Part shown: piece after piece, positions 28,680 to 36,783 of the stretch
How the letters are laid out: each line of letters opens with the position of its first letter
Numbering within the stretch: the first letter of the stretch is position 1
Position numbers and translations under genes: made by a program
Assembly: GCF_030490285.1 (NCBI RefSeq)
Contig: NZ_CP129884.1
Coordinates: forward strand, 806,001 to 870,000
Direction: 5' to 3'
Origin: Methylomonas montana
GTDB lineage: Bacteria > Pseudomonadota > Gammaproteobacteria > Methylococcales > Methylomonadaceae
Length of the DNA stretch: 64,000 nucleotides
The notes under the pieces: model-generated
Seen by the model: the letters and a program-made list of their open reading frames with translations, nothing else
Told to the model about the DNA's origin: nothing
Database searches by the model: none

Positions 28680-30332
28680 ATGAAAAATGCAGTCGCCGCC
28701 AACAGCAAGCCTGGCCGAAACGATCCGTGTCCATGCGGCAGCGGCAAAAAGTATAAAGCTTGTTGCCTTAAACAAGCCGAAGCGACCACCAGACCGGGTC
28801 AACCAAGCGTGGACGATGCGTTAAAACAAGCCTGGCAGGCGGTGACGCGGCGCGATATGGCCGGCACGCTGCACGGGTTTCGGCAGGTCTTGGCTATCCA
28901 GCCAAACCACGCGGAAGCGCTGGCCGGTTTGGGGCAAGCGCTGTGCTGGCATCAACAGCGCCGCGAAGGGCTGGCTTATCTGCAACAGGCCGCGCGCCAA
29001 CTGGAAATCGACGCCCAGCAAAGCCGCAATATTCGTTTTATTTTGGAGCTAGCCGAGCAGTTGCATTATTGGGGCGATTTGGATACCGCGCTGAAACTGA
29101 CCGAGCTGGCGGTCACATTGGAACCCAGTGATCCTGCGGCGTTGAATAACCGGGCGCTTTATCTGACGCGAGTCAATCGATTCGAAGACGCCTTGCCTTT
29201 TGCCAGCAAGGTCTGCGAACTACGTCCCGACGATCCGGCTTGCAATAACATGCTGGCGGTGCTGGAAGCACAATTAAATCGCTTGCCGGAAGCCGAGCAG
29301 CGCTTTCGTAAAGTGATAGCCGCCAATCGGAATAATCAGCAGACCGCTCGCGCCTGGCAGGAGCTGGTCGGAGTGCTGGATAAGCTGGAAGAATACCAGG
29401 CATCGTTCGATGCTTGCCAACAAGCAAAGGCCTTATATCGGCAATTGCCGGAATTGCGCGCGCTCGATGCCGACCATATTTTTCGCACGATCAAGCGTAA
29501 TAAGCAGGGTTTTGACCCGGCTTTGCTGCAGCGCTGGACGGCGAGTGACTTCGCCGACAGCTTGCCGGCGCCTACTTTTTTGTTGGGGTTTCTGCGTTCC
29601 GGCACCACGCTGACCGAGCAAGTGCTGGCGGCGCATCCGGCGGTGTTCACCTCCGATGAAAACGATCTGATTCACGGTTTGATTCAAGAGCTGCAACGGC
29701 TTAGCGGTTGTGTAGACGATATTCCCGCCGCATTGCGTGGGCTTGGTTTGGATGATGTCCGGAAGTTGCGCGCTTACTATTGGCGGCGGGTTGGCGAAGA
29801 ATACGGCGAGGCAGCGTTGAAAAAACGCTTCATCGACAAAGTGGCGCTTAACAGCATCGATATAGGCCTGATCAGCTGCGTATTTCCCGAGGCCAGGATT
29901 ATCTTCGCGTTGCGCGACCCGCGCGACGTTTGTTTGAGTTGTTTCCAGCAGGCATTCAAACCGTCGAATGTGACGATCAATTTAATCAGTTGGGAAGGCG
30001 TGGCTAAGCAATACGCGGCGGTGATGGATTGGTGGTTGCATATCAAGCCATCGATACAACCGCGCTATTTGGAATTGCGCTACGAGGATACTGTCAACGA
30101 TTTCGAAAACAGTTTGCGCCGGGTTTTTGCTCTGCTGGATTTGGAGTGGGTGGCCGAAGTGAGTGCTTTTCACGAGAAAGCCAAGGGCCGTTACATCGCC
30201 ACGCCGAGCTTTGCCGCAGTTGCGCAGCCGCTTTATTCGCGGTCGGTGGCGCGTTGGCGACATTATGAAAAGTTTTACGAGCCTATTTTGCCGATGTTGG
30301 CACCGTATATCGAGGCGTTTGGCTACCGCTAA
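28680..30332 (+). CDS. SEC-C, TPR and sulfotransferase domain protein
   Basis: A 550-residue protein of three parts. Residues about 12-33 form a SEC-C zinc motif (RNDPCPCGSGKKYKACC). Residues about 45-260 are tetratricopeptide repeats. Residues about 295-545 form a sulfotransferase domain with the PAPS 5'-phosphosulfate loop TFLLGFLRSGTTLTEQVL and the 3'-phosphate motif FALRDPRDVCLSC. It probably sulfates a protein or glycan using PAPS, but the acceptor is unknown. The gene starts 43 bp after radA. No signal peptide is visible. Confidence 0.85.
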   Translation: MKNAVAANSKPGRNDPCPCGSGKKYKACCLKQAEATTRPGQPSVDDALKQAWQAVTRRDMAGTLHGFRQVLAIQPNHAEALAGLGQALCWHQQRREGLAYLQQAARQLEIDAQQSRNIRFILELAEQLHYWGDLDTALKLTELAVTLEPSDPAALNNRALYLTRVNRFEDALPFASKVCELRPDDPACNNMLAVLEAQLNRLPEAEQRFRKVIAANRNNQQTARAWQELVGVLDKLEEYQASFDACQQAKALYRQLPELRALDADHIFRTIKRNKQGFDPALLQRWTASDFADSLPAPTFLLGFLRSGTTLTEQVLAAHPAVFTSDENDLIHGLIQELQRLSGCVDDIPAALRGLGLDDVRKLRAYYWRRVGEEYGEAALKKRFIDKVALNSIDIGLISCVFPEARIIFALRDPRDVCLSCFQQAFKPSNVTINLISWEGVAKQYAAVMDWWLHIKPSIQPRYLELRYEDTVNDFENSLRRVFALLDLEWVAEVSAFHEKAKGRYIATPSFAAVAQPLYSRSVARWRHYEKFYEPILPMLAPYIEAFGYR

Positions 30333-30500
30333 ATAAAGGCTGCGCCAAAGGCTGGGAGAGGACTGCTGTTGGTCAAATCGACTCGAAGCCCGCCGATCGG
30401 TGATCAATTAGAATGGAGCTTCCATGCTCCCGGCCATCCTTGACCGAAAACCGACCTGACTTTACGAATGAAAGCGGCTGTCGGTTGAATCAAATTGGCT

Positions 30501-31271
30501 TTAAGTGCCAACAGCCGGCTTTCGTCGTCCGAAACCGATCAAGCCCGCCATTGCGCTGCCGAATAGCCAAACTGCGCCGGGCACCGGTACCGGCGACGCG
30601 GCGGCCGAGATCGTGGCGGTGTAAGCCAGATTGGCGCCGCCTACCGTGCCGTCGTAACCGCCCAGGATTAGCGTGTAATTGCCGGCGGTCAGGAAACGGG
30701 TCAGCGTCGCGGTGGCAGTGGTGCCTTGAACGGCGGCGACGGCCCAAGCAGTCGGATCATGCGGTATCAACGACGAACCCAGCACCGAGCCCATCGGATT
30801 GAGCGCACCATTATTTAAATATGAATCGTGGCGGCTACTGCCGTCGTTGGTATCCCAGCCATCCCATAAACCGAAGGCAGGGCGCAAATTGGAGTTGTCC
30901 GAGGATACAGTGATGGTGACAGTAGCGTCATGGTGCAGCTCGAATAAACCATAATCGGCGGTATGGCCCCAGTTGGTCGCGCCGTCTTTGTAAGCTTTGG
31001 CGCCCATGCCTATCGTAAAGCCGGCGCCTTCACTGTTGGCGGTTTGCGAGTTGGCCACTCCGCCGTCGTTATGGATCATCGCTACCCAGGTCGCAGGCAG
31101 GTTGCCGGTGTAGCCTGGATCGTCAACTGACCATGGGCCGGTTTGCGAGCCATCCGCAGGTGCGCCAGAGGTGTTATAGGTAACGTGCGCATTTGCTACA
31201 TCAGTGACTAGCAGCATTGCGGCGACGGCGCCAGCCAGCGCCAATTTTTTATACGGTGCGGGTTCAATCAT
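30501..31271 (-). CDS. Exported protein with PEP-CTERM-like sorting signal
   Basis: A 256-residue secreted protein with a signal peptide ending near DVANA/HVT. Its C-terminus has the tripartite VPxP-type CTERM signal: PVPVPGAVWLFG, a hydrophobic helix (AMAGLIGFG) and RRK. Such proteins are cut by an exosortase and released to the surface or matrix; no exosortase gene is in this window. The mature start HVTYNTSGAP matches HQTYNLTGAG in the next gene, so the two are paralogues. A GAGAGG site precedes the ATG. Confidence 0.82.
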   Translation of the reverse strand: MIEPAPYKKLALAGAVAAMLLVTDVANAHVTYNTSGAPADGSQTGPWSVDDPGYTGNLPATWVAMIHNDGGVANSQTANSEGAGFTIGMGAKAYKDGATNWGHTADYGLFELHHDATVTITVSSDNSNLRPAFGLWDGWDTNDGSSRHDSYLNNGALNPMGSVLGSSLIPHDPTAWAVAAVQGTTATATLTRFLTAGNYTLILGGYDGTVGGANLAYTATISAAASPVPVPGAVWLFGSAMAGLIGFGRRKPAVGT

Positions 31272-31332
31272 TTTGGCCTCTCGATCGAATAAATAAATTC
31301 AAACGTAAGTTTGCGGCTGAGCCGCGAGTTGT

Positions 31333-31368
31333 AACGGGATTACCGGCAAAACTGGCGGTAATCCCGTT
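31333..31368 (-). terminator. Hairpin between the two PEP-CTERM-like genes
   Basis: A perfect 13-bp inverted repeat, AACGGGATTACCG (31,333) with CGGTAATCCCGTT (31,356), lies just after the 31,376-32,449 gene. It has no strong T-run, so it may work as a terminator, an mRNA-stabilising hairpin or both. Confidence 0.6.
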
Positions 31369-31375
31369 TCGTCGA

Positions 31376-32449
31376 TTAAGCGGCTAGTTGCGGTTTGCGA
31401 CGACCGAAACCGATCAAACCGGCAATCGCACTGCCAAACAACCAGACTGCACCTGGAACAGGGACAGGGGCGGCTGTTATGGTGCTGTAAGAATGAGTAT
31501 CTACCGTATATGCCAGAGCCGAATTGCTTGCTCCGCCGTGCGCGCCGACGACTAGGGTGTAGAAACCTGCGTCACCATCGTTTAGGCTGCCAGCAACTGC
31601 GTCGGTTTTTTGCCACTCGGCAAAGTCCATTGAAAGTGTGTAGGTCAGAATATCGCCAACTGAAACTTGCGAAGCGCTCCATAACAAAGCAGAGCCGTCA
31701 ACGCCGCCTGTTCCTAAACTGGAACCTTGTACGCCCGCCGCGTTCGGATCGAAAGCCGCTGTGCGGTTAGAAAAGATGGACGTATCCGATCCGCGGTATA
31801 GCGCGACATCCAATAATGCATTGGCATCGTTCAAAGAATCGTAGTTAGCGTCTCTTTTGACCGTGATGTCTATGTTGTACGTGCCGCCCCACACGCCTGT
31901 CGCGGTAGTTACATTTTGCGCATTGTCGTTGGAGCCGGCACTAGCGTGAATCAGTGCGTAATCGAGACCGCCTGTGGTGCTGCCTGTCTGCCATGAATCA
32001 CCGCCCACAGCGACGTAGGGATGGTCATTTGCGCCGCCGTCGGGGAGGAGGGGGCCCCAAGTGGTTGAAGCGTTTTGAACGGCATAAGCTCTCCATAAGC
32101 TGTTAGTTTCGGTAGCAGAGGTTCCGGTTTTATAGTTGCGATTGGTTTGGCCTGTTGCAGTTGAGTCGTGATGGCCGAAATAAAAATTGTAAGGGAGGGT
32201 TCCTGTGTAGTCGGTTGGCAAGCCGCCGGTGCCTGGAATGTTAGCATTGGCGTCGCCAGCGACCCGTCCGCCAATACCGACAGGCCCGTAGCCGCCAGTA
32301 TTGGAGACGCCATCGGTGTTATTGACGCTATCGCCGATAGTGATACCAGCACCGGTCAGGTTATAGGTTTGATGAGCGAATGCTTGGCCGGAGATGCCAG
32401 CTAGTCCAGTTGTCAAGAGAGCTGCTATAGCCGTTTTACGAAAGATCAT
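31376..32449 (-). CDS. Exported protein with PEP-CTERM-like sorting signal
   Basis: A 357-residue secreted protein. The start MIFRKTAIAALL is favoured because AGAGG lies six bases upstream; the longer frame lacks support. The signal peptide ends near GQAFA/HQT. The C-terminus repeats its neighbour almost exactly: PVPVPGAVWLFG, a hydrophobic helix (AIAGLIGFG) and RRKP. The body is Gly/Asn/Thr-rich, as in secreted beta-structured matrix proteins. The gene is preceded by a long non-coding leader with several hairpins. Confidence 0.83.
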   Translation of the reverse strand: MIFRKTAIAALLTTGLAGISGQAFAHQTYNLTGAGITIGDSVNNTDGVSNTGGYGPVGIGGRVAGDANANIPGTGGLPTDYTGTLPYNFYFGHHDSTATGQTNRNYKTGTSATETNSLWRAYAVQNASTTWGPLLPDGGANDHPYVAVGGDSWQTGSTTGGLDYALIHASAGSNDNAQNVTTATGVWGGTYNIDITVKRDANYDSLNDANALLDVALYRGSDTSIFSNRTAAFDPNAAGVQGSSLGTGGVDGSALLWSASQVSVGDILTYTLSMDFAEWQKTDAVAGSLNDGDAGFYTLVVGAHGGASNSALAYTVDTHSYSTITAAPVPVPGAVWLFGSAIAGLIGFGRRKPQLAA

Positions 32450-33006
32450 GATCATCCTCTTTTTATTAGAATTAAAGGTAACAGCGAAACTGACAAAACT
32501 TGACCAACAGCATTGAGCCAAACTTTGCCCTTACCCACGAGCTACCGTGGGGCAATCCGGCCTTCTTTAAATCGTTTTTAAGAACCGTGATTTTCCGGCC
32601 CCGCCTCACGACGGGTGTGGCCACTCGTGCTTCGCGCGATGGACTGATTAGCGGACGTTAGACATGCCAGGAAAAATGGTCAATTAACTGTTGCCGATAA
32701 GCAACGCGCGAAGTAAGTTCCAAGTCTTAAGCCAGTAATGAGCCAATTCGGAAAAGTTTTAATGATTTCAAATTAATGTGGTGGATTTTCAGTGAAATGC
32801 CTGATGTGGGCAAATGCCTGAATTGAGGGAAATAACCTTGCGAGCTTTTTTATATAACATAGATTAATTACTGCCGGATTGGTTCGGTCCGGCCTAGCAT
32901 TTAGTGCTTGCTGATTCGATGAAGAATTGCTTTCTTTTATCGCAATTTATTGTTAGTTTGTTGCGCCGCAAGGCTTGGCTGACTTTAAATTTTAACGGAG
33001 TGATTT
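32450..33006. promoter_or_regulatory. Intergenic region with a structured leader for the minus-strand gene
   Basis: No gene is evident in these 557 bp. On the minus strand, 32,690-32,525 has several possible stems: GCACGA/TCGTG, GGGGC/GCCCC, and the nested hairpin TGCCC-CACG-GTAGCT-CGTG-GGTAA-GGGCA. The pattern resembles a structured 5' leader, but I could not match it to a known riboswitch. The right part is AT-rich and ends with AACGGAG before the gene at 33,007. Confidence 0.4.
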
Positions 33007-33282
33007 ATGCAGAGAACCGATAAAACCCCGCTGTGGGTATTCCTGGCGCTGTCCAGTATCGAAACCCGTAAGGGGGCGTTGCTGTTGATCTGGAGTAGCC
33101 TCGTCTTTACCTTTTATTGCGTGCCTTGGGGGCTTTATTTTGACGGTAATGGCTGGATCGCCAGATTATTCTTGATCGATGACTGGGAGTGGTTTGCGAT
33201 GATGGTGCCGATGACTCTTTGGTATTGGCTCAGCATGAGATGGGTGGATAAAAACGGCAGCTGGCGCTTAGCGAATGCGTGA
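33007..33282 (+). CDS. Small membrane protein, unknown
   Basis: A 91-residue protein with one clear transmembrane helix (about 25-44, LLLIWSSLVFTFYCVPWGLY) and a second, tryptophan-rich one (about 62-79, FAMMVPMTLWYWLSM). The start has AACGGAG seven bases upstream. It stands alone between the PEP-CTERM pair and regB, and I do not recognise the family. Confidence 0.72.
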   Translation: MQRTDKTPLWVFLALSSIETRKGALLLIWSSLVFTFYCVPWGLYFDGNGWIARLFLIDDWEWFAMMVPMTLWYWLSMRWVDKNGSWRLANA

Positions 33283-33503
33283 TACGCCGCATAGTCTGGA
33301 GGCGCCAGACATCATTCGAGCCGGATGTTATTTTGGTTAACTAGCCAATTAATTATGGGGCTCTGGTTTTTAGCCTGAATAACCGTGCTTGTTTACCGAC
33401 ATAAAAATAGCGGAAGGGAGTCTAACTATTTTGGTAAATGCCGGCAGCTTTCGGGAAGGGCGATAACATAGTCGCTACTTTCTATTCTTTAAACATTACT
33501 GCC

Positions 33504-34883
33504 ATGTCCATGCTTTCACATATACTCCCCAAAGCCGAAATCTCGATTAGGGAAAATCTGAGATGGCTTTATATCCTTAGAAATCTAATGCTGTTCGCCG
33601 TGACGGTGGCAGTGTTTATTGCCGTCAATGGTTTGGGCATCAATTTACCGCAAAACCAGTTGTGGCTGGCGATTTTTGCGATTTCGATACTCAATCTTTA
33701 CACCTGGTTGCGCCTGGGAACCCCGGAAGAAGTCACCGAGCACGAGATTTTTTCGCAAATCTGCATGGACGTGCTGGCGTTGGCGTATTTGCTATATCTG
33801 ACCGGCGGGGCGTCAAATCCCATCATTTGGGTGTTTCTGTTACCCTTGATCGTTACCGCGATCATGCTGCCGCAAGCTTATGCTTGGAATATGGTGATCA
33901 TCACCTCATGCGTGTATACCGTGTTGATTGCTTATAACGTGCCGTTGCCGGCCGTCGAACCGCATTTGGCGCACCCGGCGATGACCGAGATGACGCCGGA
34001 AATGAGGTTGCAAATGCATTTGATGAACGACAGGCGTTATTTCAATCTGCATGTATTTGGCATGTGGTTTGGCTTTGTGTTCAGTGCTGGCTTGGTGGCG
34101 TTTTTCGTGGTTGAGTTGTCCAAAACCTTGAAAGAGCGGGAGCGCAATCTTGCCGACGCGCGGGAAAGCGCTTTGCGCGACGAGCGGGTGGTTTCCTTGG
34201 GGACTTTGGCGGCCAGTGCCGCGCACGATATGGGTACGCCGCTAGGTACTATCGCGATCTTGATTCATGAGATGGTCGAGGATTTACCAGAACACCGTTA
34301 TCCCGAATTGCATCAAAAATTGGGGATCGTTCAGCAGCAAATCGACCGTTGCAAGCAAGCTTTATCGGTAATGTCTGCCTCCGCAGGCGAAATGAGAGCC
34401 GAGTCCGGCAAAGTGATGCTGGTTGGGGAATATATCGACGAAATGCTCGGTCAATGGCGCACTCATAAAGCCGCCACCCGGATAAAGCTGTTTATTTCGC
34501 CGCATGTAGACATGAGCGCGCGCATCATTGCCGAACGCACGGTCACGCATTCGATCATCAATATTCTGAATAACGCCGCTGAAGCATCGCCTGTCGACAA
34601 AGGGATCGAGTTTCATGCCGCGTGGGATGAAGAGACCTTGCTGTTGAAAATTAGGGATTTTGGGCCAGGTTTGCCTGCGGAATTTATCGAGTTTGCAGGT
34701 CATCAGCCCGTCAAAAGCAATAAGCAGGGCATGGGGGTGGGTTTGTTTTTGACCTATACCACCATCAAACGCTTGGGCGGTACAATATTATTCGACAATC
34801 TCGAGTCTGGCGGAGCTTGCGTTGAGATCAGTTTGCCATTATTAGCTAAGGAGAGTACGAATGACGGAATTACCTATGGATAA
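33504..34883 (+). CDS. regB: Redox sensor histidine kinase RegB/PrrB
   Basis: Membrane histidine kinase that senses redox state through the quinone pool. Six transmembrane helices fill the first 190 residues. The RegB quinone-site region LTGGASNPIIWVFLLPL is present. The phosphorylated His lies in AASAAHDMGTPLGTIAI, and the ATP-binding domain has ILNNAAEA, DFGPGLP and GMGVGLFL. I prefer MSMLSHILPK at 33,504; a start 22 codons earlier is possible. The gene overlaps regA by 23 bp, so they form a coupled operon. Confidence 0.9.
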   Translation: MSMLSHILPKAEISIRENLRWLYILRNLMLFAVTVAVFIAVNGLGINLPQNQLWLAIFAISILNLYTWLRLGTPEEVTEHEIFSQICMDVLALAYLLYLTGGASNPIIWVFLLPLIVTAIMLPQAYAWNMVIITSCVYTVLIAYNVPLPAVEPHLAHPAMTEMTPEMRLQMHLMNDRRYFNLHVFGMWFGFVFSAGLVAFFVVELSKTLKERERNLADARESALRDERVVSLGTLAASAAHDMGTPLGTIAILIHEMVEDLPEHRYPELHQKLGIVQQQIDRCKQALSVMSASAGEMRAESGKVMLVGEYIDEMLGQWRTHKAATRIKLFISPHVDMSARIIAERTVTHSIINILNNAAEASPVDKGIEFHAAWDEETLLLKIRDFGPGLPAEFIEFAGHQPVKSNKQGMGVGLFLTYTTIKRLGGTILFDNLESGGACVEISLPLLAKESTNDGITYG

Positions 34884-35409
34884 ACCCAATTTACTGCTAG
34901 TCGACGACGATGTGACTTTTTGTTCGGTGTTGAAGCCTGCGCTGGAGAAGCGTAATTTCCAAGTAACGGTGGCTAACGATGTCAACACCGCGATGCAGTT
35001 GGCGGAACAGACCGAACCCGAATATGCCGTGATCGATCTGCGGATTGGATTCGATTCCGGCCTCGAAATGGTCAAGAAATTGATTTCGTTGGATGATAAT
35101 ACCCAAATCGTCATGCTCACCGGTTTTGCCAGTATCGCAACGGCGGTGGAAGCCATTAAACTGGGGGCGATTCATTATCTGACCAAGCCGGCTAACGCCG
35201 ATGAAATCGTCAGCGCGCTGTACAAAAACGAAGGTGATGCCTCGGTAGCCATCAGCGATAGCCCGCTATCGGTCAAGCGCCTGGAATGGGAGCATTTGCA
35301 AAAAGTATTGATGCAGCACGACGGTAATATCTCCGCCGCTGCCAGGGCGCTGAATATGCATAGAAGGACTCTACAAAGAAAGCTAGAAAAGCGGCCGGTT
35401 AAGGAATGA
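34861..35409 (+). CDS. regA: Response regulator RegA/PrrA/ActR
   Basis: A 182-residue two-component regulator. The receiver domain has LLVDDDVTF, the phospho-acceptor Asp in YAVIDLRIGFDSG and the Lys of YLTKPANAD. The Fis-type helix-turn-helix at the end (NISAAARALNMHRRTLQRKL) is nearly invariant in RegA/PrrA. Its partner RegB lies just upstream and overlaps it. RegBA orthologues control respiration and carbon or nitrogen genes by oxygen and redox state. A start at MDKPNLLLVDD five codons later is equally possible. Confidence 0.94.
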   Translation: MTELPMDKPNLLLVDDDVTFCSVLKPALEKRNFQVTVANDVNTAMQLAEQTEPEYAVIDLRIGFDSGLEMVKKLISLDDNTQIVMLTGFASIATAVEAIKLGAIHYLTKPANADEIVSALYKNEGDASVAISDSPLSVKRLEWEHLQKVLMQHDGNISAAARALNMHRRTLQRKLEKRPVKE

Positions 35410-35456
35410 CATGCCAGACTTATATGACATTTTTATTTAATCCCCTTATTTAGAGT

Positions 35457-35464
35457 TAATTTTT
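35457..35464 (+). repeat. Left target site duplication of the IS1595 element
   Basis: TAATTTTT directly precedes the left inverted repeat and is repeated exactly at 36,498-36,505. Confidence 0.85.
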
Positions 35465-36497
35465 CCTGATTACCCACGACCCTCAGCAACTTACGAGCAT
35501 CCTGCTAGTCCAATGAAAGCTATGAACTGACAGGAGATCGTGGCATGAAAAAGAATCCGATCCAATTTCAAAAAGGCTTTAGCCTGACGGATTTCATGAA
35601 TCGCTACGGTACTGAAAGCCAGTGTGCCGCAGGGCTATTTCAGGCGCGATGGCCATCCGGGTTTCAATGCCCAGGCTGCGGTCGCCGCCGCTATAGCGTG
35701 ATCAAGACTCGCAATTTGTATCAGTGCACGACGTGCCATCACCAAACCTCGTTGATCAGCGGTACGCTGTTCGAACAAACCAAGTTGCCGCTCACCGTGT
35801 GGTTTCTGGCGATTCATCTGCTGACTCAAGCCAAAACCAGTTTGTCGGCTTTAGCCTTGAAGCGGCAAATCGGCGTTTCCTACAACACCGCCTGGAGCCT
35901 CAAGCACAAGATCATGCAGGCAATGAAAGAGCGCGATGATCGCAAACCGCTGACCGGCATTATTCAACTCGATGACGTTTACTGGGGCGGCGAGCATCGG
36001 GGTGGCAAACGCGGGCGAGGTTCGGAAAACAAGACGCCTTTTGTCGCGGCGGTGGCGCTGAACAAGGAACACCATCCTATCGCGATGAACTTGAATGTCG
36101 TCAAAGGCTTCCGCAACAGCGAAATCAAGCGCTGGGCCGGCCATCATCTTCAGCCGGGTAGTCTGGTGTACTCGGACGGCTTAGCTTGCTTTTCCGCCGT
36201 GCTCGATCACGGTTGTCACCATTACTCCATTGTCACCGGCGGTGGTCCTGACAGCGTGACGAAAGAAGAATTCGCCTGGGTCAATACCATGATCGGTAAC
36301 GTGAAGCGCGCCATCAATGGCACTTACCATGCCATTCAGTCCAAACATTTACCCCGCTATCTGGCCGAGTTTTGTTATCGTTTTAATCGCAGATTCGATC
36401 TGCAAACCATAATGCCGCGGTTTCTCATCGCTGCGGCTAATTCTCCACCCATGCCGGGCCGTTTGCTCAAATTAGCTGAGGCTTATGGGTAATCAGG
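35465..36497 (+). mobile_element. Complete IS1595-family insertion sequence
   Basis: The 1,033-bp element is bounded by terminal inverted repeats that share CCTGATTACCCA and then CCTCAGC with a few mismatches between. Perfect 8-bp target duplications (TAATTTTT) flank it. One transposase gene fills it. Intact ends, target duplications and an intact frame suggest recent insertion. Confidence 0.92.
35545..36492 (+). CDS. IS1595 family transposase
   Basis: A 315-residue transposase. The N-terminal zinc ribbon has the pairs CPGC and CTTC (about residues 39-62). The DDE-type catalytic domain follows, with IIQLDDVYWGGEHRGGKRGRG, VYSDGLACF and a terminal acidic region (EFAWVNTMIGNVKRAI). The tail RYLAEFCYRFNRRFD is characteristic of the family. 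It occupies nearly the whole IS and is uninterrupted, so the element should be active or recently so. Confidence 0.93.
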   Translation: MKKNPIQFQKGFSLTDFMNRYGTESQCAAGLFQARWPSGFQCPGCGRRRYSVIKTRNLYQCTTCHHQTSLISGTLFEQTKLPLTVWFLAIHLLTQAKTSLSALALKRQIGVSYNTAWSLKHKIMQAMKERDDRKPLTGIIQLDDVYWGGEHRGGKRGRGSENKTPFVAAVALNKEHHPIAMNLNVVKGFRNSEIKRWAGHHLQPGSLVYSDGLACFSAVLDHGCHHYSIVTGGGPDSVTKEEFAWVNTMIGNVKRAINGTYHAIQSKHLPRYLAEFCYRFNRRFDLQTIMPRFLIAAANSPPMPGRLLKLAEAYG

Positions 36498-36505
36498 TAA
36501 TTTTT
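36498..36505 (+). repeat. Right target site duplication of the IS1595 element
   Basis: TAATTTTT directly follows the right inverted repeat and matches the copy at 35,457-35,464. Confidence 0.85.
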
Positions 36506-36516
36506 TACAAGGGCTC

Positions 36517-36544
36517 TTGCAAAAGAAAAAAATCTGAGTATAAT
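36517..36544 (+). promoter_or_regulatory. Sigma-70 promoter of the tRNA-Lys gene
   Basis: TTGCAA (36,517) and a perfect TATAAT (36,539) are spaced 16 bp apart, with the tRNA starting 17 bp after the -10 box. The IS target duplication ends 11 bp upstream of the -35 box, so the promoter core survived the insertion but any upstream activating sequence was displaced. Confidence 0.85.
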
Positions 36545-36560
36545 GGGCAATTCATTCAGG

Positions 36561-36636
36561 GGGTCGTTAGCTCAGCCGGTAGAGCACCGCACTTTTAATG
36601 CGATGGTCGTGCGTTCGAATCGCACACGACCCACCA
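36561..36636 (+). tRNA. tRNA-Lys (anticodon TTT)
   Basis: A 76-nt cloverleaf with acceptor GGGTCGT/ACGACCC, anticodon stem CCGCA/TGCG(A) around CTTTTAA, T-arm GTGCG-TTCGAAT-CGCAC and an encoded CCA end. The anticodon TTT reads lysine codons. Its 3' half from 36,589 is the attachment site of the island that follows. Confidence 0.97.
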
Positions 36637-36637
36637 T
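36589..36637 (+). repeat. Left attachment site, inside tRNA-Lys
   Basis: The 49-bp core runs from the anticodon stem of tRNA-Lys through CCA and one extra T. It is identical to 50,862-50,910. Confidence 0.9.
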
Positions 36638-36654
36638 CAATCGATAATAAAAAC

Positions 36655-36690
36655 AACCACTTGACTCTAGCTGGGTAAGTGGTTTTTTTA
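36655..36690 (+). terminator. Terminator after tRNA-Lys
   Basis: AACCACTT (36,655) pairs with AAGTGGTT (36,677), followed by a T-run. It lies inside the island, just past the attachment core, so the island supplies the terminator for the tRNA it occupies. Confidence 0.75.
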
Positions 36691-36715
36691 TGCCCGAAGG
36701 TTTCTGGGTAAATTT

Positions 36716-36782
36716 TGTGGTAACTTTTTTCAGCGCCACGTCTGCCCGTTAAAGCCAGTGTGGTAACTTTTTCAAGCGCCAC
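36716..36782. repeat. Tandem 24-bp direct repeats next to the attachment site
   Basis: Two near-identical units start at 36,716 and 36,759 (43-bp spacing). Each opens with TGTGGTAACTTTTT and ends with AGCGCCAC. They lie between the attachment core and the integrase gene, where arm-type recombinase-binding sites are expected. The TGTGGTAACTTTT part recurs at 46,808 and 50,749. Confidence 0.7.
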
Positions 36783-36783
36783 T

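Noticed and set aside
32450-32700. Cyclic di-GMP (GEMM) riboswitch before the PEP-CTERM-like gene
   Set aside because: GGGCAAA and GGCCGGATTGCC looked suggestive, but the order and the other conserved blocks do not fit.
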